Assembly (NCBI GenBank): GCA_020439945.1
Contig: JAGRPB010000001.1
Coordinates: forward strand, 37,697-101,696
Length of the DNA: 64,000 bases
Direction: 5' to 3'
Source: Verrucomicrobiia bacterium
GTDB lineage: Bacteria; Verrucomicrobiota; Verrucomicrobiia; Verrucomicrobiales; DEV007
The position numbers and the translations under genes were made by a program. Shown here in pieces: positions 44,412-53,291 of this stretch (position 1 is the first letter of the stretch; the number at the start of each line of letters is the position of its first letter). A model generated the notes under the pieces. It was not told the DNA's origin. It saw only the letters and a program-made list of their open reading frames with translations, and did not search any database.

Positions 44412-44900
44412 TCAAGTTGGAAAAGGTGACGGAAAGGTTTGATCCAGCAACGCGGTGACAAATTCTCCCGCCTCCGGCTCCTCCGACGCGCGGGGGCCGG
44501 CCACATTGAGAATCTCCACGTCGTGACCGAGTAGGAAATCCCGCAGCTTTCCGACCGATTCAGTGAGTGCCGCGTTCGCGCGGGACAGATGCAGCCAGGG
44601 ATGCCCGAGCGAAATCGCCAGGTCACGCGTAGCCGCCGAACCGCCATTGAGCGTTTCGGACAGGGAGAGAATCAAAGTCGCATCGGAGTCGCGCACATTG
44701 CCTTGCGTTCGCACAATGTATGCCGATTCATCGGTTTCTTTGAGGGGATAACGCGTTGGTATCGTGCCGTCTTCCGCCAATCGCCCCGCCGGACACCAGC
44801 CGCCCACGTCCAGGCCGCGGATCATCGCCCAATCCAGGGCCGCCCGGTCCACGCCCGTCTGGCCTCCGGAAACGATTTTTCGCAAACGGAGAACGGGCAT
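44412..44900 (-). CDS. SLOG-family protein (putative molybdenum-carrier type, PF12694)
   Basis: 162 aa from the ATG at 44900. The nucleotide-binding signature VSGGQTGVDRAALDWA opens the protein, followed by GWCPAGRLAEDGTIPTRYPL and DSDATLILSLSE and NGGSAATRDLAISLGHPWL, as in YpsA-related SLOG proteins. The name putative molybdenum carrier is historical; ligand-binding, nucleotide-derivative recognition is the better general description. The start lies only 46 bp after the FKBP gene stop, and the gap is almost entirely a 41-bp palindromic repeat, so its 5' leader is that repeat. Confidence 0.75.
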   Translation of the reverse strand: MPVLRLRKIVSGGQTGVDRAALDWAMIRGLDVGGWCPAGRLAEDGTIPTRYPLKETDESAYIVRTQGNVRDSDATLILSLSETLNGGSAATRDLAISLGHPWLHLSRANAALTESVGKLRDFLLGHDVEILNVAGPRASEEPEAGEFVTALLDQTFPSPFPT

Positions 44901-44907
44901 GAAAAGC

Positions 44908-44948
44908 GATTCAACAGGGTTGGATCGCGGACCCAACAGGGTTGAATC
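44908..44948. repeat. 41-bp palindromic repeat between FKBP and SLOG genes (copy 5)
   Basis: Perfect terminal arms GATTCAAC (44908-44915) and GTTGAATC (44941-44948), with ACAGGGTT twice at 22-bp spacing. It overlaps the first bases of the FKBP stop codon region (44947-44949) and ends 7 bp from the SLOG start, where a Shine-Dalgarno would normally lie. A transcript here could fold into a hairpin controlling SLOG translation. Confidence 0.75.
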
Positions 44949-45651
44949 ACTCGCCGCCGACGCCGAGCAGTTCGACATCGAAAATCAGCGTGCTGTAGGG
45001 CGGGATATCCGGCGGCGAACCCTGCTCGCCGTAGCCGAGCTGGTAGGGAACGAAAAAGCGATACTTGGCGCCGGTCTTCATCAACTGGAGACCTTCCGTC
45101 CAGGCGGGAATGACGCGATTGAGCGGAAAGCTGGCCGGCTCGTTTCGCGAATAGCTGCTGTCGAACTCGGTGCCATCGATGAGCGAACCGCGGTAGTGAA
45201 CTTTCACGACATCCTCGGCGGAGGGGCTCTCGCCCGAACCTTCCTGGATCACCAGATACTGCAGGCCGGAATCGGTGGTTTTCACGCCCTCCTTTTTGCC
45301 GTTTTCCTCGAGAAACGCTTTGCCGGCGGTGGCTTTCAGTTCCTCCGATTTCTTCTGCACATCGTTGAAGGCCGCCTGCACCTCGGCGTCGGTCATCGCG
45401 GAATCCTTGCCGTCGAGCGCTTCCTTGAGGGCTCGGTTGAATTGTTCCAAATCGATGGAAAGACCGGAGCGCTGAAGTTGTTTTCCGATCTGGAATCCGT
45501 AGGCGTAGCCGAAACGGGATTCGAGGGAATCGGGAACGGGCGCCGATTCACTCTTGGCGGCATCGTCCTGGCCATGGGCGCAAGGCAGGAGGGGAGCGGA
45601 GGAAAGCGAAAGAGCGGCGATGAGAATCGAGCGGAGCGAAGAGGGACGCAT
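44947..45651 (-). CDS. FKBP-type peptidyl-prolyl cis-trans isomerase, exported
   Basis: 234 aa from the ATG at 45651, with signal peptide [20 protein letters not shown]. An N-terminal dimerisation domain ([38 protein letters not shown]) is followed by an FKBP domain ([73 protein letters not shown]). This is the Mip/FkpA arrangement. It accelerates proline isomerisation in periplasmic folding. The stop codon abuts a dispersed palindromic repeat, and the SLOG gene follows in the same direction. Confidence 0.92.
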   Translation of the reverse strand: MRPSSLRSILIAALSLSSAPLLPCAHGQDDAAKSESAPVPDSLESRFGYAYGFQIGKQLQRSGLSIDLEQFNRALKEALDGKDSAMTDAEVQAAFNDVQKKSEELKATAGKAFLEENGKKEGVKTTDSGLQYLVIQEGSGESPSAEDVVKVHYRGSLIDGTEFDSSYSRNEPASFPLNRVIPAWTEGLQLMKTGAKYRFFVPYQLGYGEQGSPPDIPPYSTLIFDVELLGVGGE

Positions 45652-45752
45652 GATTTCTGGTGAAGATAATAATGGGATGAACGCGCGGATGTGCGCGACG
45701 ACCCATGGTAAGGCCTTGCTCCCGAGGGTCAATGCCGAGGTGACGGAGGGGC

Positions 45753-45783
45753 TTGACAGGGGTTTAAACGCAAGTTAGTTGCA
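45753..45783 (+). promoter_or_regulatory. promoter and Fur-family-like box before the ZnuA-like gene
   Basis: TTGACA (45753-45758) is a consensus -35. The imperfect palindrome CGCAAGTTAGTTGCA (45769-45783) lies where the -10 and leader should be, ending 4 bp before the ATG at 45787. Its reverse complement, TGCAACTAACTTGCG, resembles TGCAA-rich metal-regulator boxes of the Fur/Mur type. A classic -10 and Shine-Dalgarno are not visible, so the transcript may be leaderless. Confidence 0.4.
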
Positions 45784-45786
45784 TTA

Positions 45787-46728
45787 ATGAAATTGGTTTC
45801 TCCAGGTGGCGTTCGGTCGACGATCGTCCTGTTGGCGGCGCTGGTCTTGCTGGCCTTTTCCGCGTGCCGCCGCGACTCGGGTTCCGCGGGAGCGCGGGAT
45901 GCTGGCAAACCGGTGGTATTCACCTCGGTCGCGCCCATTGCGGGATTGGTGAAACGCATTGGTGGCGACCGGGTCATCGTCGAGGCGCTGGCTGGACCGG
46001 ATCAGGATCCGCACGGCTTTTCGCCGACGCCGAGGCAGATGGTGAGCCTCGGTGAAAGCGACGTCTTTTTCATCGTCGGGATGCCGTTCGAGAAGCGATT
46101 GGTGGAAACGCTTTCGGGAACGGCGAAGGGACTCCGTATCGTCGATGTCGCCAACGGCATCGAGAAACTCGATCTCGACGAATCGCATCATCATCACCAT
46201 GAAGGCGACGGACACGATCACGGATCCGCCCATGAGGAGACAGCCGATCCGCACGTGTGGCTGTCGCCCGATCTGCTCCGCGATCAGGCGATCCTGATCG
46301 AGCGGACCTTGCGGGAGATCGATCCCGCGGGAGAGGTCGACTACCAGGCGAATCTCGGGATGCTGCTCGCCGAGATCGACGATCTGAACCTCGAACTGCA
46401 CCACGCCCTGGCCTCTCTGCAGGGAAAGGCCTTCTACGTTTTCCACGGCGCCTTCGGCTATTTCGCAGATGCCTACGGATTGAAGCAGGAAGCCATCGAA
46501 GTCGGTGGTCGCAGCCCCGAACCGAAACGCGTCTTCGAACTGATCGAGCAGGCGAAGAAGGACGGGGTGAAACTCGTGCTGGTGCAACCGCAGTTCGACA
46601 CCCACAGTGCCGAAGCCATCGCCGAGGGCATCGGCGGCGTCGTGGTACCCGTCAATCCGATGGGCGACGATGTCTTCGCCACCCTGCGCCTGCTGGCGGA
46701 AAAGATCCGCGCCGCGCGCGGCGTGTGA
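45787..46728 (+). CDS. znuA: zinc/manganese ABC transporter substrate-binding lipoprotein (ZnuA-like)
   Basis: 313 aa. Lipobox LLAFSACRR places the mature Cys at residue 26. The metal-site histidines lie in DQDPHGFSPTPRQMVSL, DPHVWLSPDLLRDQAILIER and VFHGAFGYFADAYGL, with QFDTHSAEAIAEGI at the C-terminus. A His-rich loop (SHHHHHEGDGHDHGSAHEE) is the zinc-capturing segment of ZnuA proteins. Expected to deliver zinc or manganese to an inner membrane permease, but no znuB or znuC is in this window. The short upstream region carries a possible metal-regulator palindrome. Confidence 0.88.
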   Translation: MKLVSPGGVRSTIVLLAALVLLAFSACRRDSGSAGARDAGKPVVFTSVAPIAGLVKRIGGDRVIVEALAGPDQDPHGFSPTPRQMVSLGESDVFFIVGMPFEKRLVETLSGTAKGLRIVDVANGIEKLDLDESHHHHHEGDGHDHGSAHEETADPHVWLSPDLLRDQAILIERTLREIDPAGEVDYQANLGMLLAEIDDLNLELHHALASLQGKAFYVFHGAFGYFADAYGLKQEAIEVGGRSPEPKRVFELIEQAKKDGVKLVLVQPQFDTHSAEAIAEGIGGVVVPVNPMGDDVFATLRLLAEKIRAARGV

Positions 46729-47137
46729 CGGAGGCGTCAGGCGTTGCTTTCGCGATCCGGCCGGAAGGCGGATGGGCTCGGTCTGGCAAGGTTCCCCTTC
46801 AGCTTCTGGAATGTGGATGGCGTGGCAATGCTCGCGGGAACTGGCACCGGCGGATCACCTTTTGCCAGAGTTGGCTCGGGGTTTTGGTTTGTACGTGCCT
46901 CGTATGATTCCGCCTCCAGTTTTTCCTGTCGTGGCGAAGTGAAAAAGAAATGCGGGATGGGTGAAATTGGGGAGTTAGGGGTTGCCATCCGGGGGCGCAG
47001 ACGATTGACTGGTTGGGTGATCTCTTTCGCGGGCGGATTGGGTAGCCGGTCCGGTGGCCCGGAGGACACGGTATCGTCCGGGGGGATGGAGTCCTCCGGC
47101 GAGGCGAATTTCATTCTCACCAGCCTGTCTGCCTGCC
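46729..47137. other. non-coding gap
   Basis: 409 bp between the ZnuA-like and propeller genes. Open frames here have no recognisable family, signal peptide or start context, and I see no repeat, RNA gene or clear terminator. Confidence 0.4.
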
Positions 47138-49897
47138 ATGAAACCGAAACCGAAGTTACACTCGCTCTCCTCACCCCGTGCCTCCGTCGAAACCTGTCGC
47201 TGCCATCCCCGATCGGCATTCCGGCAGCCGATCCGAATCTCGCTGTCTCTACTGATATTGTCGCTGCTGGCGGTGGCCCTCGCCACTCCCCGGGCCGCGC
47301 TCGCCCAGCGTTTCACCCCCGAGGTCACCAAGCTTCACGGCAGGGCGACGAATGGGCAGACGGATTATAATTTTGGCCACGCGGTGGCGGTGTCGGAAAG
47401 GTGGCTGCTGGTGGGGGAACCCTATAATAGCGACGTAGCATCAGACGCGGGCGCGGCCCATCTATACGACGCCCGCATCGGGCGCTACCTGCGCAAACTG
47501 ACCGCTGACGACGGGAATGGTTTCGATTATTTTGGCAGCTCGGTGGCCCTGTGCGGGAATCTCGCCGTGGTCGGGGCACGCAACGAAGACGGAGGCGGAG
47601 CGGTCTATGGCTACGACGCCCGCACCGGCAGGTTCCTGTGGAAGCTGGAGAGTCAGCAGGCGGACGAGAGTTTCGGAACCGCGGTCGCCTTGAGCGGCCA
47701 CACCCTGCTGGTGGGTGCCCCCAGGGCCACGGACGAAGCGGAATCAGAGGCGGGCCGGGCCTATCTCTACGACCTCTCCGGCCCGGTACCGGTCCTCGTC
47801 CAGACGCTCGGACGGGCAGCGGATGCCGAACCAAATGCCCGCTTCGGAAGTTCGGTAGCGCTGTGCGGGCAACTGGCGTTGGTCGGATGCCCTGACTCTT
47901 TTCCAGGAGGCACCGCCTATCTCTTCGATACCGCGACGGGCGCGCGGCTGCGGGAGTGGGCGGGTAACAATTATTTTGGCACCTCGGTGGCGCTGGACGC
48001 GGGCCGGGTGGTGGTGGCGACCGTACACTCCCAGGTGCAAGTCTTCGACGCTCTCACCGGTGCCGAGGCGGATTTCTCGCCGATTGCGGCCCCGGGATTG
48101 GAGGACGCCAGCAATGCGTTGGCGGTGAATGGCAATCATCTGCTGATCGGCGAGATAGGTGTCGATCCGGGGTCGGGAACCGCAACGGGGGGGGCTCATC
48201 TCTACGACCTCTCCACCGGCCAGTTGTTGCGCACTCTCACCGCCGGCGATGGGACGGCGTACGACCACTTTGGCTGGGCCGTGGCCTTGTGCGGGAACCG
48301 GGCGCTCATCGGTGCCCGTAACGACGGCGATCTCGGCGACGCGAGCGGCGCGGCCTACTACCACCGCGACGTGGCCGGTGCCCTGCCGTTGGAGATCCTG
48401 TCCCAGGCGGGCGACTTCGCCCCCGGTGTGGTGGATGCCGATTTCCGGGCCTTCGGCGACGCGGCGATCAACTCGGAGGGCGAGGTCGTCTTTCCCGCCA
48501 CCCTGAGAGGTTCCGGCGCGGGCCGCGGCACCACGGCGGCGGGTCTGTGGACCGATCAGGCCACCGGCGGTTCGCTGAACCTGCTGGCTCGCGGCGGCAC
48601 GGATCTGGGCGGCATGATGATGAACGCGACGGGTCGCCCGATCTTCAATCGCCCCGATGACCTTGTCTTTTCCGGCACCTTGAAGGGCGCCGGGGTGACG
48701 GGCGCGAATGACGCGGCCATCTTTCACTCCAACGCCGGCGGCGTGCCCGGTATAGCGTTGCGTGAGGGCGACACCCACGCCACCGCGAACGGGGCGGTTT
48801 TCAACCGCTTCCATGAAGTGGTGCAGTGCCACATTGCGGGACTCGGCGATCTGGGGGTGGCCTTCCAATACAAGTTCGGTCCCGGTGGGGTCAACCGGAC
48901 CCGGGACAGCGGCGTGCTGGGCGTAAATCACGATGGCACCATTCGCCAGCCTGTCTTCGATGAAGATCGCGAACTGGCCTCGATGCCGGGAACCGCCTGG
49001 GCGCAATTCCTGCCCCGGGTGGCGAGGCCCGGCATCTACATGACGTGGTCCGCCTTCCTGCGGAATGGTGACGTGACCCCGGCCGACAACCTGGGGGCGT
49101 TTGCCGCGACTCCCGGTTTTAGCAATGAGATTCTCCTATCCCGCAGGGGAGATCCGATGAGTGGGGGTACGATTTCCAACTTTCTCGGAGAGGTCGTCAC
49201 CAGGAGCGCAATCATCAAAACCTACCTCCGTGCCACCCTTCGCGGAGTGCCTGGGAGAGAAAATGAGGTTCTTTTCGACGGTACGGGCCAGGAAGTCTGG
49301 AAAAAGGGCGATCCGGCGAACACCTTCGCTCCCGCTTTGGCGGATGGTGTGAAAGTGGTGCGCCTGTTGAAGTTTTGGGCGATCGACAACTTCAAAGTCA
49401 TCTATCTCGCCAAGCTCGCGGGACCGGGCGTGAACGGTAGCAACGATTGCGTCCTGTTGTTTTCGGATTTCGACGGCGTCCCGACAACGCAAATCCTGCT
49501 GCGCGAGGGCGACGACACCTGTGGCAACGACTGTCCCCGCATCGGCGTGATCCAGCGGGTGGATGTGGAGCCCGACACCGGCAAGTATGTGGTCCTCGCC
49601 TCGCTGACCGGCAACCGGTCCGCCAACCAGGCGCTCTTCACCGGCGACGCCTCGGCCGGAGATGGTGCCGATCTGAAGGCCCTGCGCCTGCCAATCCAGG
49701 TGATGCGCAAGGGCACTGTCTATCAGGCGCCCACGGGCGAAACGACGAGACTCCTGAGCATGATCCTCCCGGACACCACCGACCGGGGAGGCGTCGGCGC
49801 CAAGGGTGGTCCCCAGGTGATCGACAGCTCGGGCAAGATGGTCATGTGCCTGCAGTTCACCAACCGGGCCAAGGTGTTGGTGAAAGGAAAACCGTGA
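47138..49897 (+). CDS. exported FG-GAP-like beta-propeller protein
   Basis: 919 aa from the ATG at 47138. A basic n-region of ~35 residues precedes the hydrophobic core (ISLSLLILSLLAVALATPRA, cut near AALA-QR), an unusually long signal peptide. The N-terminal ~420 residues are repeats of the FG-GAP type: FGHAVAVSERWLLVGEPYN, FGSSVALCGNLAVVGARNED, FGTAVALSGHTLLVGAPRAT, FGSSVALCGQLALVGCPDS and FGWAVALCGNRALIGARND, roughly 50-60 residues apart. The C-terminal half is a second propeller-like region (AAINSEGEVVFPATLRGSGA, RPIFNRPDDLVFSGTLKGAG). Extracellular or surface binding role is likely; no enzyme motif seen. Confidence 0.75.
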   Translation: MKPKPKLHSLSSPRASVETCRCHPRSAFRQPIRISLSLLILSLLAVALATPRAALAQRFTPEVTKLHGRATNGQTDYNFGHAVAVSERWLLVGEPYNSDVASDAGAAHLYDARIGRYLRKLTADDGNGFDYFGSSVALCGNLAVVGARNEDGGGAVYGYDARTGRFLWKLESQQADESFGTAVALSGHTLLVGAPRATDEAESEAGRAYLYDLSGPVPVLVQTLGRAADAEPNARFGSSVALCGQLALVGCPDSFPGGTAYLFDTATGARLREWAGNNYFGTSVALDAGRVVVATVHSQVQVFDALTGAEADFSPIAAPGLEDASNALAVNGNHLLIGEIGVDPGSGTATGGAHLYDLSTGQLLRTLTAGDGTAYDHFGWAVALCGNRALIGARNDGDLGDASGAAYYHRDVAGALPLEILSQAGDFAPGVVDADFRAFGDAAINSEGEVVFPATLRGSGAGRGTTAAGLWTDQATGGSLNLLARGGTDLGGMMMNATGRPIFNRPDDLVFSGTLKGAGVTGANDAAIFHSNAGGVPGIALREGDTHATANGAVFNRFHEVVQCHIAGLGDLGVAFQYKFGPGGVNRTRDSGVLGVNHDGTIRQPVFDEDRELASMPGTAWAQFLPRVARPGIYMTWSAFLRNGDVTPADNLGAFAATPGFSNEILLSRRGDPMSGGTISNFLGEVVTRSAIIKTYLRATLRGVPGRENEVLFDGTGQEVWKKGDPANTFAPALADGVKVVRLLKFWAIDNFKVIYLAKLAGPGVNGSNDCVLLFSDFDGVPTTQILLREGDDTCGNDCPRIGVIQRVDVEPDTGKYVVLASLTGNRSANQALFTGDASAGDGADLKALRLPIQVMRKGTVYQAPTGETTRLLSMILPDTTDRGGVGAKGGPQVIDSSGKMVMCLQFTNRAKVLVKGKP

Positions 49898-49924
49898 GAG
49901 GGGGAGCGAACCTTCTGCGGTCGG

Positions 49925-51082
49925 TCATCCCACCGCGACCCGGGCGCCTTTCGCGTCGGCTTCGAGAGCGGCCTCCATCACTTTGGTGATGCGGACACCG
50001 TCGTTGAAATCGGGCGTCAGGCCGCTGTCTGGTCCCTCGGCGATCGCGTCGAGGAAGTCGGTCACCGCATGCACGAATCCGTGCTCGTAGCCGATGATGT
50101 GACCGGGAGGCCACCAGTTTTTCACGTAGTCGTGGCAGCGCTCGGTGGCGAGAATGTTGCGGAAACCGCGCACGTTCTCGGCGTCGCCTTCTGAGTAGAA
50201 CTGGAGACGGTTCATGTCCTCCATGTCCCAGGTGATCGCGCCCTTGCTGCCGTAGATTTCGAAGGTGTGCCGATTGCGGCGACCCGTCGCGTAGCGGGTT
50301 GTCTCGATGGTGCCGAGTGCGCCGTTGGCGAATTCGGTGGTCATCAGTGCCGCGCATTCCACCTCGACCTCGCCGCGTTCGCCCGGCTTTCCCGCGATGG
50401 GGCGTTCGGTGATGAAGTTTTTCATCCGGCAATCGATCGAGGTGATGTCACCGACGAGAAAATGCGCCAGGTCGATGGCATGCGAGCCCAGATCCCAGAG
50501 CGGTCCCGCCGCGGCGGTCGCCTTGCGGAGTTTCCAATCGATCGGGTGGTCGGGATTCACCAGCCAGCTCTGCTGGTAGGCGCCTCGCCAGTGAAAGATC
50601 TCGCCGATCTCGCCGGCGTCGATGAGTTGCTTGGCCAGCACCACCGCCGGGCAGCGACGATAGTTGTGATTCAGGTAATGGACCACGCCCGCCTTCTCCG
50701 CCGCGGCGAGCATGGCAGTCGCTTCCTCGCCAGTGTTGGCGAACGGTTTTTCGCAGAAGATGTGCTTGCCCGCCTCAGCCGCGGCGATGGCGGTCTCGGC
50801 ATGGAGGTAGGTGGGCAGTGAAATGTCGACGATATCGATGTCATCACGCTCGATGACCCTGCGCCAATCGGTTTCAACTTCCTCCCACCCCCATCGATCC
50901 GCGAAGACCTTCAGATCGGTTTCGTCGCGCCCGCAGACCACCTTCAACACCGGTTCGAAGGCGGGCTCAAAAAACTTGGTCACTTGTCGCCATGCATTCG
51001 AATGCGCCCGACCCATGAACCGGTGACCGAGGATGGCGACGTTGAGTTTCGGCTTGGAAGAGGAGGAAGAATTGCTGTCCAC
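49925..51082 (-). CDS. Gfo/Idh/MocA family oxidoreductase
   Basis: 385 aa. A Rossmann fold at the N-terminus (NVAILGHRFMGRAHSNAWRQ) and DIVDISLPTYLHAETAIAAA, then the substrate/cofactor-defining GKHIFCEKPFANTGEEATAM, with Lys in EKP. LNHNYRRCPAVVLAKQLIDA and LWDLGSHAIDLAHFLVGDI supply the conserved HxxH-like catalytic region. Expected to be an NAD(P)-dependent dehydrogenase on sugars or inositol-like compounds; the substrate cannot be deduced. No signal peptide. It lies downstream of, and in the same direction as, the chaperone cassette, separated by 174 bp with tandem hairpins. Confidence 0.88.
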   Translation of the reverse strand: MDSNSSSSSKPKLNVAILGHRFMGRAHSNAWRQVTKFFEPAFEPVLKVVCGRDETDLKVFADRWGWEEVETDWRRVIERDDIDIVDISLPTYLHAETAIAAAEAGKHIFCEKPFANTGEEATAMLAAAEKAGVVHYLNHNYRRCPAVVLAKQLIDAGEIGEIFHWRGAYQQSWLVNPDHPIDWKLRKATAAAGPLWDLGSHAIDLAHFLVGDITSIDCRMKNFITERPIAGKPGERGEVEVECAALMTTEFANGALGTIETTRYATGRRNRHTFEIYGSKGAITWDMEDMNRLQFYSEGDAENVRGFRNILATERCHDYVKNWWPPGHIIGYEHGFVHAVTDFLDAIAEGPDSGLTPDFNDGVRITKVMEAALEADAKGARVAVG

Positions 51083-51181
51083 GCTTTGACCTTTAGCGGA
51101 AGGAGAGGGGAGCGCAAGCGAACCGCCGTTGGATCATCGAATTTGAGAGCGTTGTCGACTGGTTGGAGCAGGTGAGGAATC

Positions 51182-51210
51182 CCGAGTTTTTCTCGGCGCA
51201 CAGCCTGTGC
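51182..51210. terminator. tandem hairpins after the J-like gene
   Basis: CCGAG/CTCGG (51182-51196) and GCACA/TGTGC (51198-51210) are short perfect stems in the gap between the cassette and the Gfo gene. They would terminate the cassette transcript on the minus strand only weakly, since no proper U-run follows. Confidence 0.3.
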
Positions 51211-51256
51211 CTGCGAACCGCACCGGTTCACGCTTCGATTGGTGGTGGACGTCCAT

Positions 51257-51571
51257 TCACCCCTCATCCACATACTTCTCCCGACAGACGACGATGGCAT
51301 CGAGCATGATGCGGGCTTCTTCGCGGAGTTCGGGGTCGAGGGAGGCTTCGGCCTGGTTGTGACGGCGGAAGAGTTCGGCGAGGCGTTTGCGGATCTCGTC
51401 GCGCGACATCTTTTTCGGGTCGATGCCGCAGATGATTTCGGGCGATTTGGCGCTCGTCTTTGGCTTGTGGGAAACGGTGGCCGGTCTGGTGGCGGTGGCC
51501 GTTCCGGTCGCGCCCTTGGCGGGTTTCGGGTCGGCGTCTTTCTTGATCAGGCTGAACAGTCTCTTGATCAT
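51257..51571 (-). CDS. small J-domain-like protein, HPD replaced by HNQ
   Basis: 104 aa. An N-terminal basic/hydrophobic start (MIKRLFSLIKKD) and a Thr/Ala/Lys linker lead to a ~57-residue C-terminal domain: IICGIDPKKMSRDEIRKRLA, ELFRRHNQAEASLDPELREE, ARIMLDAIVVCREKYVD. The pattern (GxxP, a helix ending RRH-x-x, then a second long helix) follows J-domains, but the invariant HPD is HNQ (residues 71-73). It resembles the degenerate J-like partners of specialised Hsp70s. It follows the Hsp70 gene by 50 bp. The J-like reading is an inference; a structure prediction would settle it. Confidence 0.6.
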   Translation of the reverse strand: MIKRLFSLIKKDADPKPAKGATGTATATRPATVSHKPKTSAKSPEIICGIDPKKMSRDEIRKRLAELFRRHNQAEASLDPELREEARIMLDAIVVCREKYVDEG

Positions 51572-51621
51572 GGGAGGAAGGGGAGGTGAGTGGTGGGGAG
51601 GCAAAAAGTGGTGGAGAAAAC

Positions 51622-53115
51622 TCAGGCGATTTTTACCTGCTTGAGGTAGGCGGATTTCCGCTCGATGTCCTCGTCGGTGAGGACGCCTTCGCCGCGGTAT
51701 TCGATCGCGATGTCTTTTCGGAGTCCGGAATCGGCATCGTAGACCTGGGCGCGGACGCGCTGGTTTTCGTCGTAGCTGTAGGTCACGGTGACCTCGCAGC
51801 CGGCGGGACGGCCGGGAGGGACTTCGAGGGAGATTTTTCCGACGATGTCCACGTAGCGCGGATCGAGATCCTCGCCCTGGGTGATCTCGACCTCGATCAG
51901 TTCCTCGTTGTCTTCCGACGTGATGTAGGTCTGCGACATGGAGCAGGGGATCGGCGTGTTTTTCGGAATGACGATCGAGTTCTGGATCTTCGCCTCGCCG
52001 GTCTTGGCGTCCTCGATGATGGCGAGGGTTCCATAGCTGTGGTTGCAGACTTCGGACACGCGGCGAGCCCGCTGGGCAAACAGCGCGGCCCCGAGGGCGA
52101 CGCATTCGTCGACGTTGCCGCAGGAGAGCGGCGGCTTGCCGAACTGTTTCTCGAGCAGCGTCTTCACCTTGGGAATGCGGGTGCTGCCTCCGACGAGCAC
52201 GACGTGATCGATGTCCTCGGGCGTGAGGTCGAGCGAGTCGAGCGCCTGTTCGACCAGCATGACGGTGCGGGTGAGAAGGCGCGAGATGGCATTCTCGAAC
52301 ATGTCGCGGGTCAATTCGATGCGGGCGATGCCATCGGTGTCGTTGCCGATGGTTTCTGAGATATGCTGTAGCTTGGACAGCATCTTCTTGGCTTCTTCGC
52401 CGAGGGCCAGCACGCGGCGGCGCTGGCGTTCGTCGAGGAAAAGCTCGGCCTTGTTTTTCTTCCGATATTCGTCGGCGAGCATTTCGAGCAGGACTTCGTC
52501 GAAATCGGAACCGCCGAGGTGACGGGCACCCTCGGAGAGCAGGATGTCGACCTGGTCACCGGCGATTTCCATCACCGTGATGTCGAGGGTGCCGCCCCCG
52601 AGATCGTAGACCATGACGCGACCGGAGATGTCCTGGGTGTGGGCGTAAAAAAGCGCGGCCGCGGTGGGCTCGTTGACGATGCGGGTGACGTTCAGCCCGG
52701 CGAGTTTTCCGGCGGTGACGGTCGCCTTGCGGGCGAGTTCGTTGAAGTTGGCCGGGACGGTGATGACGACGTCGCGGATCTCGCCGACGATCTGGGCGCA
52801 GTCGCGTTTGAGTTTGGACAGGATCATCGCGGAGATCTCCGTGGGCGTCCATTTCTGGTCGTCCATGTCCACGGTGAACGACGGATCGTCCATGTGCTTC
52901 TTGATGAAGTGAATGGTCCGCTCGGGATCGCCGCCGTCGCGAGCGGCGCTGCCGACGACCTTGATGCCTTCGAATTTATCGAAATAGACGACGGAGGGAG
53001 TGAGGCGTTCCCCATCGGCGTTGGGAACGATTTCCGGATTGCCATCCGGGCGCACGTGAGCCAGCGCGGAGGTGCTGGTGCCGAGATCGATGCCTACATA
53101 TTGTGCCTGAGCCAT
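51622..53115 (-). CDS. Hsp70-family chaperone, short form without lid
   Basis: 497 aa. The ATPase domain is complete: YVGIDLGTSTSALAHV (phosphate 1), VITVPANFNELARKATVTAG, VNEPTAAALFYA, MVYDLGGGTLDITVMEIAGD, GARHLGGSDFDEVLLEMLAD and HVVLVGGSTRIPKVKTLLEK. A beta-type substrate-binding domain follows (about 385-480, AKIQNSIVIPKNTPIPCSMS, ISLEVPPGRPAGCEVTVTYS), but the alpha-helical lid is absent, unlike DnaK (~640 aa). It lies between a GrpE-like fusion gene and a J-like gene, so it has its own nucleotide exchange and co-chaperone partners. Possibly comparable to HscC-type specialised Hsp70s. Confidence 0.88.
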   Translation of the reverse strand: MAQAQYVGIDLGTSTSALAHVRPDGNPEIVPNADGERLTPSVVYFDKFEGIKVVGSAARDGGDPERTIHFIKKHMDDPSFTVDMDDQKWTPTEISAMILSKLKRDCAQIVGEIRDVVITVPANFNELARKATVTAGKLAGLNVTRIVNEPTAAALFYAHTQDISGRVMVYDLGGGTLDITVMEIAGDQVDILLSEGARHLGGSDFDEVLLEMLADEYRKKNKAELFLDERQRRRVLALGEEAKKMLSKLQHISETIGNDTDGIARIELTRDMFENAISRLLTRTVMLVEQALDSLDLTPEDIDHVVLVGGSTRIPKVKTLLEKQFGKPPLSCGNVDECVALGAALFAQRARRVSEVCNHSYGTLAIIEDAKTGEAKIQNSIVIPKNTPIPCSMSQTYITSEDNEELIEVEITQGEDLDPRYVDIVGKISLEVPPGRPAGCEVTVTYSYDENQRVRAQVYDADSGLRKDIAIEYRGEGVLTDEDIERKSAYLKQVKIA

Positions 53116-53291
53116 GTCGAGGGATTGGAGGAACGGGAAGAAAAAAGGAAATGGACGGCGACTTTGAGAATCTGCGCGGAACTGAGTAATGTATCAGAGA
53201 ATTTGTGGAAGTCTGAAAACGAGAAGGGCGTCTTTTTTTGTCACCTTGCCCGGGAGCCGGTCGGAAGGGAATCGGAATTTTTCAGCGTCGA

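Noticed and set aside
46744..47370. Possible small gene in the gap before the FG-GAP propeller protein
   Set aside because: No recognisable domain or ribosome site, and it overlaps the better supported propeller gene start.
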